Source: Streptomyces sp. CMB-StM0423 (GTDB lineage: Bacteria > Actinomycetota > Actinomycetes > Streptomycetales > Streptomycetaceae). From it: DNA of 64,000 bases. The DNA lies in contig NZ_CP025407.1 of assembly GCF_002847285.1 (NCBI RefSeq), positions 5,116,501-5,180,500 of the forward strand, given 5' to 3'. Made by a program: the position numbers and the translations under genes. The notes below the pieces were generated by a model. The model made no database searches, had not been told where the DNA came from, and saw only the letters and a program-made list of their open reading frames with translations. The first letter of the stretch is position 1. Every line of letters begins with the position of its first letter. Shown here in pieces: positions 32,938 to 40,814 of this stretch.

Positions 32938-34704
32938 ATGAGCCCACTCATGCTGTCGGTGTTGCTTTCGCTGGTGTCAGCGGTGGCATACGCCGGCGCC
33001 GCACTCGTCCAGGAGCGTGTCGCGGCCACCACCACCGACGGCGCGGGCGGGTTGTTCGCGCCGCTGCACCGCGGGAGCTGGTGGGCCTCCGTCGTGCTCA
33101 ACACCTCGGGCGCGCTGCTGCACGTGGTGGCGCTCGCCTACGGGCCGCTGAGCCTGGTCCAGCCGCTGGGCGCCCTGACCATCGTCTTCGCGCTGCCGAT
33201 GGCGGCGATCTTCTTCAGCCGCCGCGCCGGGCGGGCCGCCTGGCGCGGGGCGCTGCTGTCGACCGTGGGGCTCGTGGTGCTCCTGATGCTGGTCGACCCC
33301 GTCGAGTCGCGGGAGCTGGGCGGGACGACGGCGCTGGCGCTGGCCGTGGCGTCGGTGGGCGTGCTGGCCGTGCTGACGCTGGTGGGCACGCGGATACGGC
33401 ATGTGGCGGCCCGCAGCGTGACGCTGGCGGTGGCCTCGGGCGCGGCGTTCGGCATGGCATCGGTGTTCACCAAGGACGTCACCGCGGACTTCATGGACCC
33501 GCTGGCCATCGGCATGATCGCGATCCTCGCCCCGGCCGGGCTGCTGCTGTCGCAGGCGGCGTACCGCGGCGCGGGGCTGTCGGCGCCGCTGGCGACACTG
33601 ACGGTGGTCAATCCCGTGATAGCGGCGGCGGTCGGCGTCACGGCGCTGGGCGAGACGGTGCGGTACGGGGCGCTCGGCGCCCTGCTCGCCATCGGGGCCG
33701 GCGTGGTCGCGGCAGCGGGGCTGATCGAGCTGACGGTCCAGGCGCACCGTACGCCGCCGGAGGAGCCGGCCGGCGAGCCCGCCACCGGGACCGCCGCGGC
33801 GCCGGCGGACGGGGCCGTGGCACCGGTCACCGGCAGGGTGCCCGCCCCCGCCGCGCCGCCCGAGCCGGTCGCACCGGCAGACCCCGCCGGGCCCGCCCCG
33901 GTCCTGGACGGGCCCGGGGCCGTGCCCGGCTCCGTACCCGCGCCCACTCCCGCGTACCACGCGGGTGCGGCAGCGGCGGCGGCGCTCTACGAGACCGCCC
34001 CGGCCGCGGAGGCCGGGCCGGAGGCGCTCGGGCCCGACGGGCCCGGGACGGATGCGTCCAGGACAGGTGTGTCCGAAGCCGGCCGCGCCCAAGCGGCGCA
34101 CGCCGACGCGGCGCACGCCGGGGGCGGCCGTGCCGGAACGGGGCGCGCCGGCGCCGCGCCCGCCGCGACCCGGGGCGGCGAGCCCCGTACCTCCGAGACC
34201 CCCGCCCCCCACACCCCGGCGCCCGAGACCCCCGCACCCCGGGTCCCGGCGCCGGAGAACGCCGCCCCCGCGGGCCCGTCACCCGCGGTGGCGGCGCTCA
34301 TCGTTGCCGGCGCCGCCGCGTCCGGCGGCGCCGCCCTGGCGCCGCACCCCGCCGGCTGCTCCCGCTTATCCGGCCCGCCAGGACCCCGCCCAGCCACGAC
34401 GACCGGCACGGCATCGTCCGCCGGTGCCCCCGTCCCCGTCGCACCCGCCTCTGCAGCACCCGCCTCCGTCACTCCCGGCGGTGACACCGAAGCCGTCCCG
34501 CCTCCGTGCTGTGCGACCGCTGTGCCATGGTGGCCCCATGCGCCGCATCGCCGTGACCGCCTCCGCTCTCCTCGCCGCGGCGCTGGCCGCGTGCTCGACG
34601 GGGGACCCCGGGGCGGCGCAGAGCGGGAGCGGCCGGAGCCCGGCTCCCACGGACCAGGACGTACAGGAGCTGCGGGTACGGGTGCTGGAGCGCCTGCCGC
34701 ATGA
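32938..34704 (+). CDS. DMT-superfamily membrane transporter with long Ala/Pro-rich tail
   Basis: The first 280 residues form about nine or ten membrane helices (LSVLLSLVSAVAYAGAALVQ, LSLVQPLGALTIVFALPMAA, APLATLTVVNPVIAAAVGVT, GALLAIGAGVVAAAGLIELT), as in DMT-type permeases of unknown substrate. The next 300 residues are a low-complexity Ala/Pro/Gly tail, probably disordered and cytoplasmic, far longer than the family norm. The last 56 codons overlap the start of the cyclotransferase gene in another frame, so the true stop may be earlier if there is a frameshift. ATG 32938 lacks a Shine-Dalgarno. Confidence 0.7.
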   Translation: MSPLMLSVLLSLVSAVAYAGAALVQERVAATTTDGAGGLFAPLHRGSWWASVVLNTSGALLHVVALAYGPLSLVQPLGALTIVFALPMAAIFFSRRAGRAAWRGALLSTVGLVVLLMLVDPVESRELGGTTALALAVASVGVLAVLTLVGTRIRHVAARSVTLAVASGAAFGMASVFTKDVTADFMDPLAIGMIAILAPAGLLLSQAAYRGAGLSAPLATLTVVNPVIAAAVGVTALGETVRYGALGALLAIGAGVVAAAGLIELTVQAHRTPPEEPAGEPATGTAAAPADGAVAPVTGRVPAPAAPPEPVAPADPAGPAPVLDGPGAVPGSVPAPTPAYHAGAAAAAALYETAPAAEAGPEALGPDGPGTDASRTGVSEAGRAQAAHADAAHAGGGRAGTGRAGAAPAATRGGEPRTSETPAPHTPAPETPAPRVPAPENAAPAGPSPAVAALIVAGAAASGGAALAPHPAGCSRLSGPPGPRPATTTGTASSAGAPVPVAPASAAPASVTPGGDTEAVPPPCCATAVPWWPHAPHRRDRLRSPRRGAGRVLDGGPRGGAERERPEPGSHGPGRTGAAGTGAGAPAA

Positions 34705-35374
34705 CGCCGAGGCGTTCACGCAGGGCCTGGAGCTGCGCGGGGACGTCCTCTACGAGGGCACGGGACTGGAGGGCAGCTCCTCCGTACGCCGCGGCCCCGC
34801 CGGCGGCACCCCCACCGTCCGCCGCGACCTGCCCGCCCCGCTCTTCGGCGAGGGCCTGACCCTCGTCGGCCCCCGGCTCTGGCAGCTCACCTGGCAGGAC
34901 GGCATCGCCATCGAGCGCGACGCCGAGACCCTCAAGGAGCTGCGCCGCGTGCGCTACGAGGGCGAGGGCTGGGGCCTGTGCCAGGACCGTACGGACGGCG
35001 GCACCGGCGGCCGGCTCGTCATGAGCGACGGCAGCTCCCGGCTCACGTTCCGCGACCCGCAGACGTTCGAGCCCACAGGACACGTGGACGTCACCCGCGC
35101 CGGCGCCCCCGTCGACCAGCTCAACGAGCTGGAGTGCACCCCCGACGGCAGCGTCTACGCGAACGTCTATCAGACCGACACCCTGGTCCGTATCGACCCG
35201 GACACCGGCGCCGTCACCGCGGACATCGACGCCGCGGGGCTGCTCACGCCCGCCGAGCTGCGGGCCGGGGCGCGCCAGCTCAACGGGATCGCCGCGGTCC
35301 CCGGCGGCGACGAGTTCCTGCTCACCGGCAAGTACTGGCCCCGGATGTTCCGGGTCGAGTTCGTGGCGCGCTGA
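34538..35374 (+). CDS. Glutaminyl-peptide cyclotransferase-like lipoprotein
   Basis: The 278-residue protein has a lipoprotein signal ending LAAALAAC, so it is anchored outside the membrane. The body matches the plant-type glutamine cyclotransferase fold (five-bladed propeller): LPHDAEAFTQGLELRGDVLY, ALFGEGLTLVG-like LFGEGLTLVGPRLWQLTWQD, QLNELECTPDGSVYANVYQT and ARQLNGIAAVPGGDEFLLTG, KYWPRMFRVEF. It would form N-terminal pyroglutamate on exported proteins or peptides. It overlaps the upstream gene by 167 bp in a different frame, which is unusual. Confidence 0.9.
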   Translation: MRRIAVTASALLAAALAACSTGDPGAAQSGSGRSPAPTDQDVQELRVRVLERLPHDAEAFTQGLELRGDVLYEGTGLEGSSSVRRGPAGGTPTVRRDLPAPLFGEGLTLVGPRLWQLTWQDGIAIERDAETLKELRRVRYEGEGWGLCQDRTDGGTGGRLVMSDGSSRLTFRDPQTFEPTGHVDVTRAGAPVDQLNELECTPDGSVYANVYQTDTLVRIDPDTGAVTADIDAAGLLTPAELRAGARQLNGIAAVPGGDEFLLTGKYWPRMFRVEFVAR

Positions 35375-35400
35375 GGTCGCGGAAAAAACTTCTGGGCGGG

Positions 35401-35427
35401 TGTCGATCCGGCAGGGTGCCGTTCGAC
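35401..35427 (+). promoter_or_regulatory. ECF42-type promoter of the DGPF gene
   Basis: TGTCGA (35401-35406) and CGAC (35424-35427) are separated by 17 bp, 56 bp upstream of the DGPF gene. This is the -35/-10 pattern known for ECF42 sigma factors, and an ECF42 gene follows. Confidence 0.7.
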
Positions 35428-35482
35428 GCATGGGCAGAAGGACGGCACCGGGCCGCCCGCGACGAGTACGAGGAGACGCGCG

Positions 35483-35839
35483 ATGCGCTACATGATGCTG
35501 ATCGAGCCGGACCTGGAGAACAGCCCCGCCGACGGGATGCCCAGCCAGGAGATCATGGACGAGATGGGCAAGCTGCTGGAGGAGATGACCAAGTCCGGCG
35601 TGCTGCTCGACACCGCCGGGCTGAAGCCCGGTGAGGAGGCCGTACGGGTCGTCTCCGACCACGGGAAGCTTTCCGTCGTCGACGGTCCCTTCACCGAGTC
35701 CAAGGAACTGGTCGGCGGCTATCTCATCGTCCAGGTCAAGTCGAAGGAAGAGGCCCTGGAGTGGGCCAACCGGTTCCTGAAGGTGCACGGCGAGGAGTGG
35801 ACCATCACCCTGGAGCTGCGGGAGATCATGGAGCCGTAG
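35483..35839 (+). CDS. DGPF (YCII-related) protein
   Basis: A 118-residue YCII-related protein named after its motif, here VVDGPFTESKELVGGYLIV. These proteins are small, cytoplasmic and of unproven function (possibly enzymatic). They are almost always next to an ECF42 sigma factor, whose gene starts 73 bp downstream, and are its direct target. A good -35/-10 for that sigma class lies upstream. GGAG precedes the ATG. Confidence 0.93.
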   Translation: MRYMMLIEPDLENSPADGMPSQEIMDEMGKLLEEMTKSGVLLDTAGLKPGEEAVRVVSDHGKLSVVDGPFTESKELVGGYLIVQVKSKEEALEWANRFLKVHGEEWTITLELREIMEP

Positions 35840-35912
35840 CCGCAGGTGACGGCCCAGGTCAGGGCCGTTGAGAGTTGCCTTCGGCCGGGGCGGGCTGTTC
35901 TGATGTGGGGCT

Positions 35913-37250
35913 GTGACGGCTTCGCAGGACGCCCGCGCCCGGCGGGAGGACGTACCAGGGCCGCCCGTCGCCGCGCGGGGGGCCACCGACCGCGCCGTGG
36001 CGGCGGTCTGGCGGATCGAGTCCGCGCGGATCATCGCGGGCGTGGCCCGTATCGTGCGCGATGTCGGGGTGGCGGAGGAACTGGCGCAGGACGCGCTGGT
36101 CGCGGCCCTGGAGCAGTGGCCCGGGTCGGGGGTGCCCGACAACCCCGGCGCGTGGCTCATGGCCACGGCCAGGCGGCGGGCCATCGACCTCGTACGCCGC
36201 AAGGAGCGCTACGCGCGCAAGCTGGCGGAGATCGGCCACGACCTGGAGAGCCGCCGCCCGGAGGGCGAGGCGCAACTCGCCGCGGTCCTCGACGACGACA
36301 TCGAGGACGACCTGCTGCGGCTGGTCTTCACGGCCTGCCACCCGGTGCTGTCCACGCCCGCGCGGGTGGCGCTCACGCTGCGGCTGCTGGGCGGGCTGAC
36401 GACGGAGGAGATCGCGCGGGCGTTCCTGGTCACGGAGCCGACGGTGGCGCAGCGCATCGTACGGGCGAAGCGGACACTGGCGAAGGCGGAGGTGCCGTTC
36501 GAGCAGCCGCAGGGGCCGGAGCGGGCGGAGCGGCTGGAGTCGGTGCTGGAGGTCATCTACCTGATCTTCAACGAGGGTTACTCGGCGACCGCCGGCGACG
36601 ACTGGATGCGCCCGGGGCTCTGCGAGGACGCGCTGCGGCTGGTGCGGGTGCTGGCGGGGCTGGTGCCGGAGGATCCCGAGGTGCACGGTCTCGCGGCGCT
36701 GCTGGAGATCCAGGCGTCGCGCGCGGCCGCGCGCACCGGGCCCGGCGGCGAGCCGGTGCTGCTGCTGGAGCAGAACCGCGGGCGCTGGGACCACCTGCTG
36801 ATCCGGCGCGGGTTCACGGCGCTGGCGCGGGCGCAGTCACTGGTCACGGCCGGGGCGCCGGGGCCCGGTCCTTACGCGCTGCAGGCGGCGATCGCCGCCT
36901 GCCACGCGCGGGCGTCGCGGGCCGAGGACACGGACTGGGGGCAGGTCGTCCGGCTGTACGAGGCCCTGGCGCGGGTGGCACCGTCGCCGGTGGTGGAGCT
37001 GAACCGGGCGGTGGCGGTGTCCATGGCGTACGGTCCTGAGGACGCGCTGCGGATCGTCGACGGGCTCGCGGAGGAGCCGGCGCTGAAGGACTACCACCTG
37101 CTGCCGAGCGTGCGCGGCGACCTGCTGCGGCGGCTGGGGCGGGTGGAGGAGGCACGGGAGGAGTTCGCGCGGGCGGCGGAGCTGACGCGCAACGCGCAGG
37201 AGCGCACGCTGCTGCAGACCCGCGCGGAGTCCTCGCCGGACGGGCCGTAG
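35913..37250 (+). CDS. ECF42-group RNA polymerase sigma factor with TPR-like C-terminus
   Basis: The 445-residue protein has ECF regions 2 (GVAEELAQDALVAALEQWPG, AWLMATARRRAIDLVRRKER) and 4 (LRLLGGLTTEEIARAFLVTE, PTVAQRIVRAKRTLA), then a 230-residue helical extension (IYLIFNEGYSATAG, VVELNRAVAVSMAYGPEDAL, LRRLGRVEEAREEFARAAEL) that is TPR-like and is the hallmark of ECF42. This tail is required for activity and replaces an anti-sigma factor; none is nearby. It should direct transcription of the preceding DGPF gene. GTG 35913 is the likely start, with GGGG 4-8 nt upstream. Confidence 0.93.
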   Translation: MTASQDARARREDVPGPPVAARGATDRAVAAVWRIESARIIAGVARIVRDVGVAEELAQDALVAALEQWPGSGVPDNPGAWLMATARRRAIDLVRRKERYARKLAEIGHDLESRRPEGEAQLAAVLDDDIEDDLLRLVFTACHPVLSTPARVALTLRLLGGLTTEEIARAFLVTEPTVAQRIVRAKRTLAKAEVPFEQPQGPERAERLESVLEVIYLIFNEGYSATAGDDWMRPGLCEDALRLVRVLAGLVPEDPEVHGLAALLEIQASRAAARTGPGGEPVLLLEQNRGRWDHLLIRRGFTALARAQSLVTAGAPGPGPYALQAAIAACHARASRAEDTDWGQVVRLYEALARVAPSPVVELNRAVAVSMAYGPEDALRIVDGLAEEPALKDYHLLPSVRGDLLRRLGRVEEAREEFARAAELTRNAQERTLLQTRAESSPDGP

Positions 37251-37482
37251 CGGGCGGGGCTGCGCCGGACCGGGCCCTTGCGGACGGGATCTGGCGGGAC
37301 GGGTCACGGCGGGCACGCATGCCGGGCCCGGCGGATCGGGCCGTGGCGAACGGGGTCCGCGGCGGACGGGCCGGAGCGGACCGGGCCTTCGGAACCGGTC
37401 CCGGCCGCGGGCGCCGTAGCATCCGGGCGCGGTGGCGGGGCGGTCCGGGGGATCGCCCGGCCGGCCTCGCCGGTCCGCGCGC

Positions 37483-38490
37483 TCAGTCCGCCAGCACCAG
37501 CGGCAGGCCGAAGAGCGGGAACAGCCGGTCCACGCCCAGGAAGCTGTTCATGTGGGTGACCTTGCCGTCCTCGATCTCCAGGACCTGTATCGCCCAGCCG
37601 CGGTGACCGCCGCTCTCGGGATCCGGGTGGTACTGCGCGAAGGCCGGCATGCCGTTCGCCGAGCAGGGGACCAGGCGGGAGCCGCGGCAGACCGCGCCGG
37701 TGCCGAGGAACCAGGTGCGGATGTCCTCCGGGCCCTGCAGCCAGAGCGGCAGCGGGGGCATGGAGAGGATGACGTCCTCGCGCATGAGCGCCGTGAGCGC
37801 ATCCAGGTCGTACCGCTCGAAGGCGTCCACGTACCGCTCCAGGAAGCGCTGCTGGTCCGCGTCCAGCGGCTTGGCCGGCTCGCTGTCGGCCGGGGCCTCG
37901 GCGGCCAGCGTGGCGCGGGCGCGCTGCAGCGCGCTGTTCACCGACGCCACGGAGGTCTCCAGCAGCTCCGCGACCTCGCTCGCCTTCCAGGCGAGCACGT
38001 CCCGGAGGATGAGCACCACGCGCTGGCGCGGCGGCAGGTGCTGGAGCGCGGCGACGAAGGCGAGGCGCACGGAGTCGCGCTGGGCGGCGACCTCGGCGGG
38101 GTCGCCGCCCTCGGGGAGCACCTTCTTGTCCGGCATCGGCTCCAGCCAGGTGGCCTCCGGGAGGGCCGCGCCGAGGGCGGCCTCCGGGGGCGTGGTGGCG
38201 GCGCCGGGGGACGACAGGTCCATGGGGCGGGCGCGGCGCTGGGGGCTGCCGTGCATGTCGAAACAGACATTCGTGGCGATGCGGTACAACCACGAGCGCA
38301 TCGACGCGCGGCCCTCGAAGCGCTCGAAGCCCTTCCAGGCGCGCACCATCGTCTCCTGGACCGCGTCCTCCGCCTCGAAGGCGGAGCCGAGCATGCGGTA
38401 GCAGTACCCGGTCAGCTCGATGCGGTGGGACTCCAGGCGCTTCTCCACCGGCTCTTCTGCGGCGGGGTCCGCCACCGTTTCTCTGGTCAC
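37483..38490 (-). CDS. ECF sigma factor with SnoaL-like C-terminal domain (SigG/SigJ-like)
   Basis: The 335-residue protein combines sigma region 2 (SAFEAEDAVQETMVRAWKGF, MRSWLYRIATNVCFDM), region 4 (LPPRQRVVLILRDVLAWKAS, EVAELLETSVASVNSALQRA) and an NTF2/SnoaL-like C-terminal domain (QQRFLERYVDAFERYDLDAL onward) that in related ECF41/56 and SigG-type factors tunes activity without an anti-sigma factor. GTG 38490 is chosen since homologues start near VTRET; TACGAT lies 6 nt upstream, so it may be leaderless. ATG 38526 in frame is the alternative. The target genes are not evident. Confidence 0.88.
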   Translation of the reverse strand: MTRETVADPAAEEPVEKRLESHRIELTGYCYRMLGSAFEAEDAVQETMVRAWKGFERFEGRASMRSWLYRIATNVCFDMHGSPQRRARPMDLSSPGAATTPPEAALGAALPEATWLEPMPDKKVLPEGGDPAEVAAQRDSVRLAFVAALQHLPPRQRVVLILRDVLAWKASEVAELLETSVASVNSALQRARATLAAEAPADSEPAKPLDADQQRFLERYVDAFERYDLDALTALMREDVILSMPPLPLWLQGPEDIRTWFLGTGAVCRGSRLVPCSANGMPAFAQYHPDPESGGHRGWAIQVLEIEDGKVTHMNSFLGVDRLFPLFGLPLVLAD

Positions 38491-38641
38491 TTCGTCATCG
38501 TAAGGGCGGCCACTGACAAGAGTCATCGGGTGGGACAGATGCGCAGAATTCACCAATCAGCCACCGCAAGGGCTTACTTCCCGTCGTTCCGCGTGGCACT
38601 GTGCGGATGATGTTGATCAGAGCAACCCGTCAGGAGTGCCC

Positions 38642-39646
38642 ATGACCGGCAGACCCACACGTCGTACGGCCCTGCTCACCGCGCTCGGCGCGGCCGCGGC
38701 CGCCACGCTCCCCGCCGCCGCCGCGCACGCGGCCGGCGGCAAGCCCACCCCGCCCGTCGCCGTCACCGACCAGAAGTCCCGCCGCGTCCTCGTCCTCGAC
38801 TCCCGGCTGCCGTGGGACTCGCCGGACGCGGTGCGCTGGGCGTTCTCGCCGGAGGGCGACGAGCGCTACGCGGACCTGGTGCCGCAGGCGAGCTGGACGT
38901 ATGTCGACGAGGCCAAGGCCCGCCGCCGCAGGGGCCGTACGTACCTGCTCACCACCGCCTCGTTCGGCTTCGCCGCCGTCGTCGAGGTGCCCACCGGCCG
39001 CCGCTACTGGGCCGGTGCCCTCGCCGGCGGTACGGACTCGGTCAACCCGCACAGCATCGAGCTGCTCCCCGACGGCAACGTCGCCGTCGCCGGCAGCACG
39101 GGCGACACCATCCGCCTCTACGCCGCCTCGCAGGGCCCGGCGACGGACACGTACTTCGAGTACCGCTTCGACGACGCACACGGGCTGCAGTGGGACAACA
39201 GGAACGGCCTGCTGTGGGCCATAGGCTACGACGAGCTGATCGCCCTCAGGGCCGGCGGCACCCCCGCCGCGCCCACGCTCACCCGCGTCGACGGCGCCGC
39301 GCTGCCGCACCCCGACGGCGTACGGGCCGGCGGGCACGACCTCAGCCTCGTCGCGAGCCGCCCCGGCCGGCTGTGGCTGACCACCAACTACGGGGTGTAC
39401 CAGTACGACATCGGCCGGCGCGAGTTCCGTAAGGACTTCGCCGGCGCCGCGCAGATCAGCCGGCGCAGCGTGAAGGCGGTCAGCGACGTGCAGGGCAGCG
39501 GCCGGGTCGCCACGACCGTGCCGGAGCCGGGCCTCGGCAAGACGTGGTGGACGACGACGGTGTCGGCCCACAATCCGGAGGGCGCGTACAAGCTCCCCGA
39601 CAGCGGGATCTACAAGGCCCGTTGGTGGCTGCCGGAATCCCGGTGA
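38642..39646 (+). CDS. Tat-exported propeller-like protein (DUF6528 type)
   Basis: The 334-residue protein has a Tat signal (PTRRTALLTALGAAAAATLP). The mature part repeatedly alternates short strands with turn motifs (AVTDQKSRRVLVLDSRLPWD, PHSIELLPDGNVAVAGSTGD, DDAHGLQWDNRNGLLWAIGY, VYQYDIGRREFRKDF), as in a beta-propeller. Similar actinomycete proteins are annotated as DUF6528; function unknown. AGGAG ends 5 nt before ATG 38642, which fixes the start over the GTG two codons upstream. Confidence 0.75.
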   Translation: MTGRPTRRTALLTALGAAAAATLPAAAAHAAGGKPTPPVAVTDQKSRRVLVLDSRLPWDSPDAVRWAFSPEGDERYADLVPQASWTYVDEAKARRRRGRTYLLTTASFGFAAVVEVPTGRRYWAGALAGGTDSVNPHSIELLPDGNVAVAGSTGDTIRLYAASQGPATDTYFEYRFDDAHGLQWDNRNGLLWAIGYDELIALRAGGTPAAPTLTRVDGAALPHPDGVRAGGHDLSLVASRPGRLWLTTNYGVYQYDIGRREFRKDFAGAAQISRRSVKAVSDVQGSGRVATTVPEPGLGKTWWTTTVSAHNPEGAYKLPDSGIYKARWWLPESR

Positions 39647-39779
39647 ACGCCCGCAGGGCCCAGGTGACCGAGCCCGGTCACGCCGCCGCCCGCGATACGG
39701 CCCCGGACCTGGCCTCCGGCGACGTGCCGCCCGCGGCCTGAGGACCGGCGTCCCGGACGCCGGTACCTGACCGGCCGGT

Positions 39780-40550
39780 TCAGCCCTCCGGCTCCTCGGC
39801 GGTGGACCCGGCGTGCGTGCGCTTCCACTCCTCGAACTCCTTGCGCACCCGCCGGTCCATCGCCATGGCCACCTCCGCCTCCAGCACCTCCATCGACACC
39901 GGCCGCAACTGCTCCAGCGCGTCCGTCAGCCGCTCCACCTGCTCGCCCGTCAGCTCGCCCGCGGGCGTCTCCATGACGTCGGCCAGCACGTGCGCCCGTA
40001 TGAGCGCGGTGAACAGCTCGGCGAGGTCGTCGGCGTGCGCGCGCACCTCGCGGGCGGCGGCGAGCACGGCGGCCAGTGGCACGCCCCTGGCCACCAGCTT
40101 CGACGAGGCGTCCAGCAGCCGCCTGCTGACGTGGATGAACTCCTCGCCCTCCACGGCGACATACCCCATGTCGATGGACGTCGCCAGGTTCTCCGGCGAG
40201 ACCTCGCCCGCGAACCGGTCGGCCAGCTCCTCCGGCGTGATGCGCACCGGGGTCTCCTCCGACCACGGCTTGGTCAGCGTCTCCTCCAGGCCGAGCAGCT
40301 CGGCCGCGCCCCGTACGTCCCGGCCGCTCTCGAAGGCGGAGATCAACTCGGCGATGCCGCCCAGGGCGTGGCCGCGGTCCAGCAGCGCGGCGATCGTCCG
40401 CAGCCGGGACAGGTGGGCCTCTCCGTACCAGGCGATACGGCCCTCGCGGCGCGGCGGCTGGAGGAGCTTGCGCTCGCGGTAGAAGCGCAGGGTGCGGACG
40501 GTGATGCCGGCGCGCTCGGCCAGCTCCTCCGTCCGGTATTCGCGTCCCAC
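39780..40550 (-). CDS. MerR-family regulator
   Basis: The 256-residue protein has a MerR winged helix (YRTEELAERAGITVRTLRFY, RERKLLQPPRREGRIAWYGE) followed by a long helical C-terminal region with no Cys pair, so it does not look like a metal sensor. GTG 40550 is preferred over ATG 40577 because GGAGGGG lies 6-10 nt before it. It is divergent from the monooxygenase operon, which it probably controls; mycobacterial mymA-type operons are regulated by neighbouring genes in the same way. Confidence 0.88.
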   Translation of the reverse strand: MGREYRTEELAERAGITVRTLRFYRERKLLQPPRREGRIAWYGEAHLSRLRTIAALLDRGHALGGIAELISAFESGRDVRGAAELLGLEETLTKPWSEETPVRITPEELADRFAGEVSPENLATSIDMGYVAVEGEEFIHVSRRLLDASSKLVARGVPLAAVLAAAREVRAHADDLAELFTALIRAHVLADVMETPAGELTGEQVERLTDALEQLRPVSMEVLEAEVAMAMDRRVRKEFEEWKRTHAGSTAEEPEG

Positions 40551-40814
40551 CGTCTGTCCCCTCCGCCGGGCTTCCACCGGTCATCTTCCGGTCTTCCGTG
40601 GGCCCTTCGCCGGCCCTTCCGCCGGCCTCCGGCCGTCCTCGCAGGTCCGTGCCGTACGCCCCGACCACCAGGGTAGGACCTCCCGCCGACACCCCGCCCC
40701 CGGGCGGAAGTCGATCACGCCGGCCCCCTACCCATCGGTAAGGACAGGCCCTACGCTCTCATCGTGCCAGTGAATGCTGGCGCAATCGACTCCACGCCTG
40801 GGAGGACGACGGCG
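40551..40814. promoter_or_regulatory. Divergent promoter region merR / monooxygenase operon
   Basis: A 264-bp gap. CCTACCCATCGGTAAGG (40728-40744) has imperfect inverted arms and lies just before a -10-like TACGCT (40752-40757) facing the monooxygenase gene, a layout compatible with a MerR site between promoter boxes. The match is weak and no firm -35 is placed. Confidence 0.3.

Noticed and set aside
37251..37482. GC-rich gap with repeated GGACGGG-like words
   Set aside because: Looks like low-complexity drift between convergent genes; no stable hairpin or site stands out.
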